From NCBI RefSeq assembly GCF_000711695.1, contig NW_013546933.1:1-64000 (forward strand): a DNA stretch of 64,000 bases, read 5' to 3'. This stretch comes from Tilletiaria anomala UBC 951. Taxonomy: Eukaryota > Basidiomycota > Exobasidiomycetes > Georgefischeriales > Tilletiariaceae. Within the stretch, counting starts at the first letter, position 1. Each line of letters opens with the position of its first letter. A model generated the notes under the pieces. It did no database searches. It was not told where the DNA came from and saw only the letters and a program-made list of their open reading frames with translations. Below are positions 23,128-35,206 of this stretch, one piece after another. The translations under genes were made by a program, and so were the position numbers.

Positions 23128-26100
23128 TTACAACCACTTCTCGTAGACCAACGCATCCGTACCTCCGACGGAGAGACGGATGCGCGGCAGAATCCTCTCA
23201 TCACCACGGTAGAACCCCCGCTTGGTGCCTGAGCTGCCCGCGGCCTGCTGAAAGCCTTTACGCAAATAGAGCTCTATCGCTCTCGAGTTGGACGGGTGCA
23301 CCTCGAGGTAGACACGTGTCTTAGGCTGCTGCTGTTGCGGCTTCATTTCGTCCGCGGCGGTCAAATTGTACTGCGCTGAACCCTGCGCTGACTGTTTCTT
23401 CTGGCGCTGCGCAGCGAGGTGCTGCGCGCAGACGCGCACCTTGGCTCGTTCCAGCAGCTCATCCAGCAGCTTCCCGCCTAAGCCCTGGCTGCGCTCAGCC
23501 GGCAGGATGGAGAGCGTAAGAAGGTGGACGGTGCTGCACTCGCTCCGGTCCAGGTATCTGGGTCCGCAGATGTTGATCCCCTTGGCGTCTTGAGGCCACA
23601 GAGACTCGGGCGTGTGGTGCTTGTACGTGATAATGGCCGACGCAACGCCGAGAATGGTCTCGCTGTCGAGGAGGCGTCCGCGGGGTGGCGCGACAGCCAT
23701 GACGCGCTTCGCGGGCGGTGGTGCGATGAACTCGGGGCCGGTGAGCTCCAGCTGCGGGATGGCAAGAATATGTGTCTTGCTTCCTGCCAGTATCTCTCCT
23801 TCACCATGCCCTCCTTGGGTCGCGCCAGTGGCGGCAACAGCTAACTCGGCCTTGGCGGGCAGCAGAGCAGGCGAATTTCCTGGGTGGACAGACGTAGCGC
23901 CCGTCAGGTCGGTGAATGCCGCCGCATGGTGCATCACGACGTCGCCATCGTCGCGGCCGCTACCACTTTTGCTTCCCAGTAAGTGAGCTGGGCTGGAGAA
24001 GAGGCTGTTTGGCGCTACGCTCTCGAAATCATCGCTGCTGGCTGCCAGCTCGAATTCGAGGTCTGCTGAAGAAGGAGAAGAGGAGCTGATGCCAGCGCTG
24101 GCCGGATCGGCCTGCACAGCTAGCGGCGGGGCACGAACAGCGATGTTGGTGAACGATTCCGTACGCTGGGTCTCGCACGAGCGGTCGCGCTTACGCAGCC
24201 TGTCCGAACGAGAAGAGGGCCTGAAATCGGGTTCAGAAGAAAGTCTGGGCCCGGGCGGGGAGTCAGGGTCGGCTTGCGGGATTGACCACTCCCGCGTGGT
24301 TGCGGCCGTGGCTGGCAGCGCAGGAGGCTCGGGTAGCGGTTTGGCGACGGCGACGACGGCGATGTAGTTCTCGTCGACGAGCAGGCGCAGGAGGAAGGTT
24401 GCGGAGGTGGTGTATGTGTCGAGGTTGCGTCCCATCTGTGAAGAGGCGAGAGCGAGGCGTGTGAATCAGTACGGAAAGCACGGGGTGGCGAGCGAAGAGT
24501 AACACAAAGGGCGGGAGGGACGACGCACCATGTCGTCACCGTCTTCCATGCCCAGCAGCCGCTCGTCGCCATGCAGGCAATGGAGATCGCGCACTTGCTC
24601 GAGGTCGGTGCGCTTGATATTACGTACATCGACGCGCTGCTCGAGTGCCTGCATCTGACTAGCGTGGTCGATCGGCGGAAGGAGCGCGAGCGAGAGGCGT
24701 AGCCGCTCCAGGTCGGCGGATGCGTGCGCCGTGTCGGCACACACGGCGGCGAGCGCCGCGCGCCTCTGTGCCGCGTCTAACAGCGAAAGCACCGCATCGA
24801 CCTGCGTTGGCGGCGGCGCGCACGACGTCTCCTTGGGCGGCAGCGGCGGAACGTCTGCGCCTGCGACTGCACTGGACGCGGCGAGCGACACCAGCGCTGG
24901 CGTCCCGAGCAGCGTCGGCGGCCGCAGGAGCAGCGGCGGACAGAGGCCGTAGTTGGGAGGCGTGATGGCGACTGAGGCTGACGAGTCGGAGTAGGAGTCC
25001 GAGCCGCAATTCACATCAGAGGCCCGGTTGGGTGATGCGGGGTGCGAGGGGATGTGTATGGCGGGCAAGAATGCAATCGTTTGTGCAGGCGGAGACATGC
25101 CAACAGCCTGATGAAGTTCCCGTGGAACGGCTGTTTGCTTCTGCAGCGGTAGCGCTTCTGCGGCCACAGTAGTGGTAGCAGCAGAAGCAGTAGCAGGTTC
25201 TGCATCTTGCACGGACTGATTGGGTGCATGATGATCTCGCACAGCGCCTTTGTGTTCGTTTGCTCTGGCCTCCTTCTCATCTTCCTCATCCTCATCTTCT
25301 TCGCTCCAGCTGAGCCAACGCTTGCGAAGCCACTTGCGACTCTTGTGGCCCTCGCGCTGCGCCTCATCAAGCCCCAGCTCCTGCTGCTCCTCTTCGAGCT
25401 CCCTCTGCTCGACCTCCAAATTCCGTCGGACGGCCTCGAGGCGACTGGCAAGGTAGACTGGGTCAGGCGCGTGCGTCATCCACTCTGCACGGCCGAGGCG
25501 CTCCATTTCAAGCTCGACGGCGTGCAGCGTCTTGCCGCTCCACTCAACGCCGCCGTGTCGCAGCCCCCCGCCGCCGTTGACGACGTGACGCGTCCCGCCT
25601 GGGCTGGACGCGACGCGCGAGCGTGGGCGCGGAGATGGGGAGGACGAGGAGGAGCGGGTACGGTTCTTCACGAACGGCGCGGCAGACACACTGCTGTGGT
25701 CTCTCGCTCGAGGCGGCTGCAGGTGAAGGTGTTGGTGTTGCACATGCGCCACGCTGCTACTACTAGTAATACTGCTGTTGCTGCACGCGCGCAGCATGGA
25801 GCTGGAGCGCGAGCGCGAGTGCACGGAGCCCGCTCCGCCCGAGCTCTGGCCCATGGCGCACAGCAGAACTTCTTGATCGCGATGTGCTGCGTGCGACCGC
25901 CCCTCGCAAGGTGCCGCGCTGGCCGCGCGCTCGTGCTGGTGCTGGCATTGATGCCGCTTGGCACGCCGAGTCGGCGCGTTTGCGTTTGCTTCTGCGCCTA
26001 CGCTTGTAAGTGCACATGGGCCGAGCTGTTGTGCTGCAACTTCGTGAAACTGCTGCTTGCTTTTCCGCTGATCTAGCCCAGCAGCAGCCGCCGCCGCCGT

Positions 26101-26574
26101 GTTTTTTACCTTGCCAAAAGCCATCGGCACCATGGAGGCGCGAAAGTCGAACGGCTTGCGCGCCGCTTCGTCGTCGTCACTATCAAAGCTGCTAGAGGTT
26201 CTGGAGCACGAGTGAGCATGAGGAGGTGAGTGGGAGCGGGAACATGACGCGGCGCGTTTTGGAAAGCTGTGTGCTGCATCCATATGCCTCTTACTGCCGC
26301 TGCTCATGGAGCAGTCGCAGTTGTAGTCGCCGCATGATGCCGGAAGTGCCATTGGTGCGACATGGGAGGCGGACGCCGCTTGATGGGCCGCTGCAGCATT
26401 ATCATTATCATCTGCTGCTGGTGCAGACGACGCAGCAGAGTCGGCGGGATGAGATGAAGGCGCCGGTGTGGCCTCGTGTTCGTGCTCGACGGGGGGGGCC
26501 ATAGAGAGCCAGCCGTGACCTCCGCCGATACCTACACCGCGCCTAAGCGGGCGCATGGCGGGGGCAGCGGCCAT
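23128..26574 (-). CDS. GNAT N-acetyltransferase (Naa50/Naa60-like) inside a long low-complexity protein
   Basis: Two exons, 24529-26574 and 23128-24435, with a 93-nt intron (24436-24528, GTGCGT...TTCACAG); 1117 residues. Residues 1 to about 640 are low complexity (His/Ser/Ala/Pro-rich, with an acidic EDEDEEDEKE patch and a Glu-rich predicted coiled coil around RRNLEVEQRELEEEQQ). The GNAT fold begins at the end of exon 1 (VRNIKRTDLEQVRDLHC) and continues across the intron (LLRLLVDENYIAVVAV). A roughly 225-residue Ser/Pro insertion follows, then ILGVASAIITYK, the acetyl-CoA loop RSQGLGGKLL (RxxGxG), YLEVHPSNSRAIELYLRKGF and a final DALVYEKWL. The family acetylates protein N-termini using acetyl-CoA. 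The ending and VHPSN motif fit NatE/NatF-type enzymes better than siderophore acyltransferases. It is convergent with the NRPS, with 156 bp between stops. Confidence 0.85.
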
Positions 26575-27497
26575 GTTCGACAGGCTGTGTGTAGCAGGCG
26601 CGCCGCCTTCAGAACCACTGCAACGAGGGTGAGGCGAGCGGGCGAGCGAGCGAGTGAGCGCTGAACAATGGAGAAGGGGCGATGATTAGGGCCACACAGG
26701 CTTCTGCTTGGCTTTCAGGACTTGCAATGGGGCGCAGGGCCAGGGCGAGGCGACATCAAGCTGGCTGGCGGGCTGGCGTTTTCAGACGACGACGAGCATC
26801 AATGACGACTCGGTGAGATGGTTTGTAAAGTCGTGGTGATTGCTGTTGACTGGTGCAGTGCCCGATACACATCCAGTCACACAGCCGCCGGCTGGGCGGC
26901 GATAAGATCCACGCGCGCACGTTTCTCCTATCTCATGCACGTACACCACAGCTTGTCGGCAACGACAACGACGTTGTTACTCGGTCATCCGATGCTCTGC
27001 CCTGCACAGTCACACTCCCCGGCAACCACCACATATGTGGACCGGGACGCATGCTGCGCGCGATAAATGTGCTGGGTGTCGTGCGGCATGTCGGGTCATG
27101 TGTCCGACTGGCAGTGCACTGCTGTTGCTCGGGCAGGCACTCTTTCAGAAATATCTACTGCCGAGTGCGATCCGGCATTGTAGAGATAATAGGCACGCAC
27201 GCCGGTACGGAGACATGCAGATCTGATCCATCGTGCATCCATTCGAAAGCCAATGTGGAGGGGACGTATAAATGTACTGTACACAGACAAAATCAGGAGA
27301 CAGACTCCCCCGTTCGGCTTCCACATCCACACCCCCGACTCAACGCAATCGCATGCGATCTAGCACTCCTCTGCGTCTGTCGGTGGGGAAACTGGAACAG
27401 GCGCACGAACTAGACAAGTGGTGGCGTTACTAGCTCCCCGAGGGATGGCGGCGTACCCAGTGGTTGCACGGGCGGAGGATGGCGCGCGATGACCGAC
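26575..27497. other. Intergenic region between GNAT and PCK genes
   Basis: Contains the 5' flank of the GNAT gene (right of 26574, minus strand) and the 3' flank of PCK. A GAGCGAGCG-type imperfect repeat sits around 26635-26660, and an AG ending in CGTTGCAG on the minus strand near 26620 could be the acceptor of a 5' UTR intron. No other gene-like content. Confidence 0.4.
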
Positions 27498-29398
27498 TCA
27501 AACCTGAGGGCCAGCAGCGAGCACCTTCGGGTCGACCTCCTTTGCGTACTTCTGGAACGCCTCGGTGAACATACCGCCCAGCTTCTTGACCTCGACGTCG
27601 AACGCAGCCTTGTCCGGCCACGCATTGCGCGGGTTCAGCACATTGCTCGGCACCCCGTTCACCCCCTTGGGCACCTGTAGGTTGAACGTCCCAAAGGTCT
27701 CGTACTCGGCCTGCGCCAGCGAGCCGTCGTGAATCGCGTCGATGATCGCGCGCGTGTACTTGAGCGGACACCGCTTGCCCGTCCCAAACTTGCCGCCAGT
27801 CCAGCCCGTGTTGATCAGCCAGCAGTCCGACTTGTGCTGCGCCATGCGCTTCGCCAGCATCTCAGCGTAGCGCCGCGGGTGCAACACAATGAAAGGCTGC
27901 CCATAGCATGTCGAGAACGTCGGCGACGGCTCCACGATCCCGTCCTCTGTCCCAGGCGTCTTGGATGTGTAGCCGGCGATAAAGTGGTATTGCGCCTGCT
28001 CCTCCGTCAGCTTCGACACCGGCGGCAGCACTCCGTATGCGTCGCACGTCAGCATGATAATGTTGCTTGGGGGCGCGTCAGCGATGCACGGGATCTTGGC
28101 GTTGGGAATGTACTCGATCGGGTACGCGCAGCGTGTGTTCTCCGTTAGGTGCGCGTCATCGTAGTCCGGTACGCGCGTATTCTTGTCGTACGACACATTC
28201 TCCAGGATCGAGCCAAAGCGAATCGCACTGAAGATCTCGGGCTCCTTTTCTGCCGACAGGCCGATCGTCTTGGCGTAACAGCCGCCCTCGATGTTGAAGA
28301 CACCCGTGTCCGACCAGACGTGCTCGTCGTCGCCAATCAGGCTCCTGTTCGGGTCCGCAGACAGCGTTGTCTTGCCTGTACCCGAGAGACCGAAGAAGAG
28401 CGTGACGTCGCCCTTAGGACCCTGGTTGCACGACGAGTGCAGCGACAGCTGGCCAAACTTGATGGGCTGCAGGTAGTGCATGACCGAAAAGATACCCTTC
28501 TTCATCTCGCCAGCGTACTCGGTACCGAGGATGACCATCTCGTGGCGCTTGAAGTTGATCTCGACACTGGTCGTTGATGTCATGCCGGCGGTGAAACGGT
28601 TGGCAGGGAACTGACCGGCGTTGTAGATGATAAAGTCTGGCTGGCCAAAGTTCTCCAGTTCCTCGCGCGTCGGGCGGATGAGCATGTTGTGCATGAAGAG
28701 CGCATGGTAGGCACGGGCACAGATGACACGGACTTTGATGCGGTACTTGGGGTCCCAGCCTGCAAAGCCGTCAAAGACATAGATGTCCTCCCTGTAAACC
28801 ATGGCGACAGTGTCAGTAGCTGCATCCCGAATTATCATCTTCAGAGAGACTTCTCGCCGCTCACCTGGTGTTGAGGTAGTCGATAGCACGCTCACGGTTG
28901 ATTTCGAAGGTGTGCTCGTCCATCTTGATGTTGACAGGGCCCCACTGCAGATGTTGCGAGCCAAGGAGTGCTTCAGTAAGGTCCTAATCCGGTTGAAAAA
29001 GCCATCGTGGACACGCACCCAAACGTCATCTTTAGAGGTTTCCTCGTAGACAATGCGCTTGTCCTTTGGGCTACGACCCGTCTTCTTTCCAGAAAAATTG
29101 ATCAATGCGCCGTTGCTAGAGATGATGGCGCCCTCCTTGGTGATGGCCTCTTCGTAGAGCTCTGCGACAGATGCATTGCGTTTCAAGTGGATCTTGTCCA
29201 TGTCGAACCCGGCCTGTGAAAACAGGTCGAGCTCCCTGCCGAGCAGGTGGTACTCGGGGTTGTGAGTGGGACTGAGCATGTGCAAAGAGACATGGCATAG
29301 GCTATCAGCGGGGTCCTCCCGAAAAGGGTGGTGTTCACAAAAGGCATCGCTCGCCGTTGCACTCACAGGTCATCGTGGTGGTTGCCAGGGGACGTCAT
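27498..29398 (-). CDS. PCK1: Phosphoenolpyruvate carboxykinase (ATP)
   Basis: Four exons: 29367-29398, 29019-29271, 28865-28944, 27498-28791. Introns are 95, 74 and 73 nt. The spliced protein is 552 residues, the normal length for fungal ATP-PEPCK. Splicing restores [19 protein letters not shown] and [20 protein letters not shown], both diagnostic. The enzyme decarboxylates and phosphorylates oxaloacetate to PEP using ATP, the committed step of gluconeogenesis, in the cytosol. Visible motifs: the kinase-1a P-loop [18 protein letters not shown], kinase-2 [10 protein letters not shown], the PEPCK-specific region with [12 protein letters not shown], and [17 protein letters not shown]. The start at 29398 (MTSPGN...) is preferred over an ATG inside the first intron. 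The 5' side has a TATA-like element and CreA/Mig1-like boxes, fitting glucose repression. The divergent neighbour is a Zn2Cys6 regulator. Confidence 0.96.
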
Positions 29399-29518
29399 CT
29401 CGTTCTACTTGGACCCTTCTACTGTTTCGAATAATGCAGCAGTTGTGGATACTAGAGAAGAAAGATGTGAGGGAGATGGGTCAGCAAGAAGAGTCTGAAG
29501 GGGAGGGGACCGACGGGG

Positions 29519-29526
29519 TATATAAA
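29519..29526 (-). promoter_or_regulatory. TATA-like element upstream of PCK
   Basis: TATATAAA on the plus strand (TTTATATA on the minus strand), about 120 bp upstream of the PCK start codon. Spacing suits a PCK TATA box. Position is the only evidence. Confidence 0.4.
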
Positions 29527-29715
29527 GGAGGGGGAAGGGGGAAGGAACAGGTGTGCGGGGTTCGGGTAGCCGATCGGAGGGTGGACCCGAGTCGACCCGC
29601 ATGGTGCTGAGGGCAGTCCTGGCACTGGCACAGTCGCATCCTGCCTCTTTTTCCGAGATCCCGCCACCCACTCATCAGACGCGTCTAGAGATATCAACAC
29701 AGTTCGGAAGGCCCT

Positions 29716-29726
29716 CCCCACCCCAC
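29716..29726 (-). promoter_or_regulatory. Two overlapping CreA/Mig1-like boxes (GTGGGG on minus strand)
   Basis: CCCCACCCCAC gives two overlapping GTGGGG cores on the PCK strand, matching the carbon catabolite repressor consensus SYGGRG, about 320 bp upstream of PCK. PCK is a classic glucose-repressed gene. The motif is short and the local sequence C-rich, so chance occurrence is possible. Confidence 0.4.
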
Positions 29727-29963
29727 TCCAACCCCTCCCAGTACCCGCTCATCCACATTATAACATGGAAGAGTGGCCAGTCCAACGATTAGAGCATTGA
29801 TGGATGGCAACGAGCATGCAAAGGAGAGAACCGCGAACGAGCAAGGCACAATCTGCAGTACTCACCTCGTGCCTATGGAGTCTATTTGCGGGCTGGCCGG
29901 AGATCTTGTCAAAAGTCAAGAATGCATGCTGCATGACGTTGCTTGGGTAACTTCCAGATGTTG

Positions 29964-29979
29964 ATATATATATATATAT
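29964..29979. repeat. (AT)n microsatellite
   Basis: Uninterrupted alternating AT/TA run of about 16 nt. Confidence 0.85.
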
Positions 29980-30225
29980 TATAGATTGATCCCACCAGGT
30001 GCATGCCTTGCATTTGAAGCCAATCTACAAGCAGCATGATGCACTGAGACACACACAACCGAGATCTCACAATGCGACGATCGGCGAGCCGCACCCGCAA
30101 TCTTCCGAGCGGTGAGAGCAGGCAACCGGCTTGGTGTATGTGTACATTACACTGCAGAAGGTACATCGACGCACGAAGAATCAGTCTTTTCACTCCGCAC
30201 GTTACACCAACGCACGAAAGGACGA

Positions 30226-30243
30226 AGAGAGAGAGAGAGAGAG
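30226..30243. repeat. (AG)9 microsatellite
   Basis: Nine AG units in the PCK/regulator intergenic region. Confidence 0.85.
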
Positions 30244-31727
30244 GTCGTAGGCCTACTATGTTTGGTTAGATGACATGCACTCATCGGCAAGCAGCCGAAC
30301 GAGCTGTCAACGACACATCCGAATGGGGCAAGCTCTAGCAGCCGGGTGTAGTCTATGCCTCTGGCCCCGCTGCCACAAGGACAAGTTGTACGGTTGTTGG
30401 CGGGTAAGCATGCACTACATGCGCAACCCGGCTCCCCCCGACCTCTTGGCCTCGTTGGTCGGACTTTCCAAGATGTGCGACCTTCCGGAGGCTTCCGCAC
30501 AGGCACCGCGCCTGCCTCTTATGATCTCATTGCTCCTCACTCATCCATCAGCCTTGCCGTGCCCAAGAAAGGCCGCGGCGGAGCATACCAGATTCGGTGC
30601 AACAAGCCTGATGCGTTGGGTGTACCTATAGTAGTTCCATAGCTTGGTTCGTTGCCCACGGACGAGGCCTTAGTTTGGCTGAGGCCCGGCGACTTGCGAC
30701 CGCCGACCAGCTCGAGAGTGGCGCAGGACAGCCTGGGAGGGCAAGTTTGTATTAATTATTTCGTTTGCCTCTGATTTGTGCCGCATGCGATAACTGCATA
30801 CAAGGGTCCCAGACCCCCAGCAAACTGAGGAGACTGCTGATACTTTGGTCCAGAGCCCAGACGACCAATACGGTGTTTGAACTGTGAGTGCGGTAGAGTA
30901 CATTCGATCCAGCCCGTCAAAAATTGTTTCACTGTTGTCTTGGAGTAACCTGAGGTAACTGGTTGCTGGTCGCTGGAGACAGAGACTGTGGCGCAATGAG
31001 TGCACTCTCGATATCTAAAGTGTTGCCTAGTGCCTGGCTCTGAGGTGGAATTGGTCAAGGGAAATTTTGAAAAGAAAGAAATCAATCCATTGCCCAGTCG
31101 GCCGTCTGCTTCAGAGTCCCAAGCTCGATATTACCATCCTGGGGTTGGACACAGGCGCCGACCCCTGCGAAGTGTGATCCATCCAGCTTATCATGCTCAT
31201 GCGGACATGCATTGCCAAAGGCTGCAGCAAGCAACGACGACTGGGGCCTTGCTACTACCGGCCCTCGAAATAGCGATGCCAGTCGAGAGACGGTAGTCGA
31301 TGCAGCTGGACGCCAAGCGCATGCCATGCTTGAATTAGCACGTTAACAAGGTAGCGATGCCAATGGCGAGGCAGCCGACGTCCATCGCCATCTTCTACAG
31401 CATTTCACACGCCCCATGTTGGAGCGCATACTTTAATCTCCCTCTCATCAAAGCTGTTCACCAACCTGCCCTGCGCACCTAAATATTTCTTTACTTTATA
31501 CCCCCCACAACGAAGACCGGCGGGCTGATCCACCCTCGACTGCTGGGTAGGTGGCAGCGGCTCGCCTGGCTTCCTTCCTGCTGCACCACTTCTCGCGGCC
31601 TGTCGACATCAAGGTCCAAGTGCCTTCACGCCTTATCGCCTCTGTATCTGTGAAACGTTCGACGAGCTGATCGGAAACCCATCCACAAAGTCGGGCGAGA
31701 CGCTCGTGTTCAGCTGCACGCGTGCCA

Positions 31728-34700
31728 ATGACGCTTGCTGCTCCCAACGTGGCGGTGCTTAATGGCAGCGGCGTCCCGTACGCAGTAGAAGATGTAGGAA
31801 GCGCACGAGCTGCCCAACGCTGGCCGACGCCAAAGAAGTTTACCTTCAAACGAGACCTTTCCACCCTTTTGAGCTCCAGCGCTCAAGTCGACAGTTCGCC
31901 ATTAACAGCCTACTCAACGATCTCTGACGCAGAGCCGCAAACGACGAGGTCGGAGCAGTTGCCGCTGAGCTTGCAAGGTACACCCTCTGACCCTTCATCC
32001 GCTCTCTTACGTCAGCTGCGAGCGCAGCGGAGTCAAGAAGAAGGCGCCCGCCCATGTGATGCATGCAGGCGCAGACGGGTCAAGGTATGTCCCATCATTG
32101 CTGCCGTAGACCTGATTTCAACTGACGCGCAGTACTCACACACATGCCTCGCCTCCCCCCTCCTTTTCTCAGTGTGACCGAGCACAGCCACACTGCGGGC
32201 GGTGCGTCGAGCTGTCGCTTAAATGCACTCACGACGATGTGCTTATGCGTCGCGGGCCGCCGAAGCGCGAGGAGCGCGAGGCGTTCAAGGTGGCTGGAAT
32301 TGTCTATCAGACTGAGAGGCAGAGGCGAAAAGAGCGCAAATTGCTCAAGCAGATGTCATGCCATGAAAAAACGGCAACGTCAGCCGCTGCGTCGGCACTC
32401 CGAGGAGGACCATTACAAGAAGTTAATAAAGGTGCGATTGGCAAGACACGAGCCAAACTCGAAATCGAGTCAGAGCCAGGGGCAGGCAAAGACACAGAAC
32501 CCAAAAATGCTGGTGTGGACGCTCGGCGATCCTTCACGCAAAGCCCTGCTACGACGTCATCTGCGTCCTTCAGCTCAAGGCCTTCTTCGGCGCCGGGATC
32601 CGACAACATTGCACTCCTGCAAGGCTTTGTGCCGTTCGAAAATGCCGCATACAGCTCATACGACACTTCTGCTTATCAAGGCTCTGCCATCAGTCAGGTA
32701 TCTGAGAGCGCTGCTACCGCCGCCGCTCGTGCTGAACCAATACCGATGCAAGTGCCTGCACCAGCCAATCAAGCTGCTGCGTACCCTGCCACGGCCTCAC
32801 AGACACAGGATGCGAACGGAATCTGGTTGGACATCGTCTCCGATGGGACTGACATGACATTCTTTGACCACCGGGTGGGCCGGAAGCCTCAACATTTATC
32901 CACGTTCATCAGCAATGGCCACGGCTCAGAGCAAGGCTCGGGTATCGGACAGGATCAGCTGATCGATGCGCCGCTGCCCCCGATCGAAATGATGCTTTGG
33001 AGCCTCAGCAGCGCTGCAGAGGAAAGCAGCGAGCTGCGCGAACCCGCTCCAGTTGACTCTACCAGCAACGCTGCTGTCGACGGTGGTGGCAGCATGCCGT
33101 GGGATCTGCAACTCAAAGTGGTCGAAGCCCAGTATCCGTCAACGTTATCCTCATCGGTGTCGACGTCGACAGCTGCTTCTGACGCGCTTCCCTCCTACGC
33201 GCCCAAGCTAGGTCAATTTGAATCAAATGTATCGCTCGCACCCATCATCTCTGTCGCCCGGGAGGGCACCATCGCCTACCCCACGGAAGTTACAAGCACC
33301 AACACCCCATCCGCTGGCATGGGCAGTCCCCCGCCTGTAATGCCGCCGCTGACGACGAGCAACCTGACTGGAAGCATGCGTCTCTCCAACTGCACCCGCG
33401 ACTCGATGTCATCCCTGGCGTTCAACACGCGCCCTCGATCCGAGAGCTCACTGTCCAACTCTGGGCCCTTGCCGACATTGCAACAGAATCAGCGGTCAGA
33501 TCGGGACGACGAACGTCTAAAGGCGCCGGTCGCAAGTCGACAGGTTCTGCTCGACTTGCTCGATGCGTGCACCGCCGGCTTCACCAGCCTCAAACTGACC
33601 GCCGGCGCATGTGACGAGGCCATTGCACTCGGTCGCACATTTGAAGGACTCCAGGGAATTATCCAGGAGGGCTCTCCTGCTACGCTGGTGCTAGACGAAA
33701 ATGGGCTCCTGCAGGTACATCGCGTGCAGGACTACTTTGGCTCCATGCTCGAGTGCCAGCGGCGTGATTTCGAAATGGTAGGGCCTGGCAACGTGATCGT
33801 CTCGCCTGACTGGGCGAACTTCGTCAACTGGGACATTACGGACGGCGTTTATTATCCCAAATACGTGTTCGACGAGTCCGACTTTGACGCGCTACGCGCT
33901 CGCGCCGGCCGTATGCTGTTGCACCCGGCCATTCCCCCGCTGCTCGCAGAGTACGTCGAATACCACCATCAAGCCGCGATGGTCGTGCAGGTAGGCCAGG
34001 TCATGGAGATGTACCAAGACCTCTGTCATATCGCGCGCGGTCGCCCTACGAACTGGAGTCCAATGTCCATCCGGCACAAGCAGGCGATCATCTTCGGTCT
34101 CGTCATGCAAGGCAGCTGGACCCACCCTGGCCTCGATATTGTGACTGGTTCAGCATTGGGAGCATCGACTCGATGTGCACTCTGGGAGTTGGGGCATGCG
34201 GCAGCCCAACTGGCGTGGGCTCTCAGCATGCCAAGGCACATCGTGCATGACGACGAAGAGTGCACGCCCGACCTCGTCTCGGCTTGTTTGCTCTGGACGA
34301 CACGAGGCACGCTTGGCCAGATGCAGAGGGTCACAAGGTACGCCATGACGCTTACGCCGCTTTTGCGGCGACTTGGCGCCTTCCAGCCAGTTCGCATGCC
34401 GCCTGGCCTCACACAGATTGAGCGAGAATGCCTCCATCGACAAGCCTGGTGCGTCAACTTTCGTATGCGCGCAGCGCACGTCCTCCGTCCTTCTGATTCT
34501 GTTTTTCTCATCTATTTCTCTTCAGGCGCACGCTGCAGGCCAAAGTGATTGTGATATTGTGGACCGGAGTGAAATGGACACACCCCGATCTTCTACAGGA
34601 TCACGAGCTGAAAACACTTCGTAAGTTGCGACCGGGGCGACTAGCGACGCGGAGGCCTCCACAACTGAATATGCCCTCAATTTACGCTCTACAGCTTGGC

Positions 34701-35206
34701 CACAGACTATGCCCGGTGAAACTTTCGAGGAAGGCGGGCACACCTCCAGCGAAGCTCTCACCTTTTTCGTAGACATGATCAGCCTGTCCTTCCGCGTGAA
34801 CGAGGTGTGCGCTTCGTCACTACGAGCCGTTGCAATGCATGCTGAGGTGGAAGTAAGCATCAGTCGCAAGCTCATGATCGAGCAGCTCGCCGCTCGCTAC
34901 TTTCAAGAGCTCCAGGACTGGGCAGGCTTGGCGGCGTGTATGCGTCCGCAAGCGATAGGTCCAGGACACGACGCGTTCCTGCCAGAAGGAGTACAATTTG
35001 TCAAACGCTTCTGCATCGGCCTCAATTGCAGCTACTTAAACATCACGCTCACCATCATCCGAGCGGCCTTGCGCGCGATTCATTCTACTATGCAGATCAG
35101 GTCTAGCTTGACGCAGGCAACGCTAGCCGCGTTAGACGCCACTGCGCCTCCCCAGCAAGACCGGTTCTCTCTCTTCTTCGACAGTCTCGCTTTGCAAAAA
35201 GCCTAA
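31728..35206 (+). CDS. Zn2Cys6 (Gal4-type) transcription factor
   Basis: Four exons: 31728-32084, 32173-34448, 34526-34620, 34695-35206. Introns are 88, 77 and 74 nt and the protein about 1079 residues. The first intron interrupts the zinc cluster. Splicing yields CDACRRRRVKCDRAQPHCGR followed by CVELSLKCTHDD, the six-Cys binuclear cluster, at about residues 110-145, with an RRGPPKR basic linker. It binds DNA in the nucleus. The central part (about 160-550) is Ser/Thr/Pro/Ala-rich and disordered. The C-terminal third is helical and ordered (QVMEMYQDLCHIARGRPTNW; LGHAAAQLAWALSMPRH) and resembles a fungal transcription-factor regulatory domain. The start is the first in-frame ATG. Regulon is unknown. 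Divergence from PCK makes a role in carbon use possible, but that is only context. Confidence 0.88.

Larger units (their letters stand above)
29399..31727. other. 2.3 kb divergent intergenic region (PCK / Zn2Cys6 regulator)
   Basis: Shared upstream region of PCK (minus) and the Zn2Cys6 regulator (plus). It contains a TATA-like box and CreA-like boxes near PCK, an (AT)n run at 29964-29979 and an (AG)9 run at 30226-30243. No gene recognised between 29800 and 31700. Confidence 0.5.

Noticed and set aside
23128-24435. GNAT next to the NRPS as the hydroxyornithine acyltransferase of the siderophore pathway
   Set aside because: The motifs (VHPSN, RSQGLGGKLL, GFYRGDERILPR) fit protein N-terminal acetyltransferases. 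The gene is convergent with the NRPS and shares no promoter with it.
25207-26076. 289-codon plus-strand open frame
   Set aside because: Antisense to the exon 1 low-complexity region of the GNAT gene. The minus frame is longer and joins the GNAT fold by splicing.
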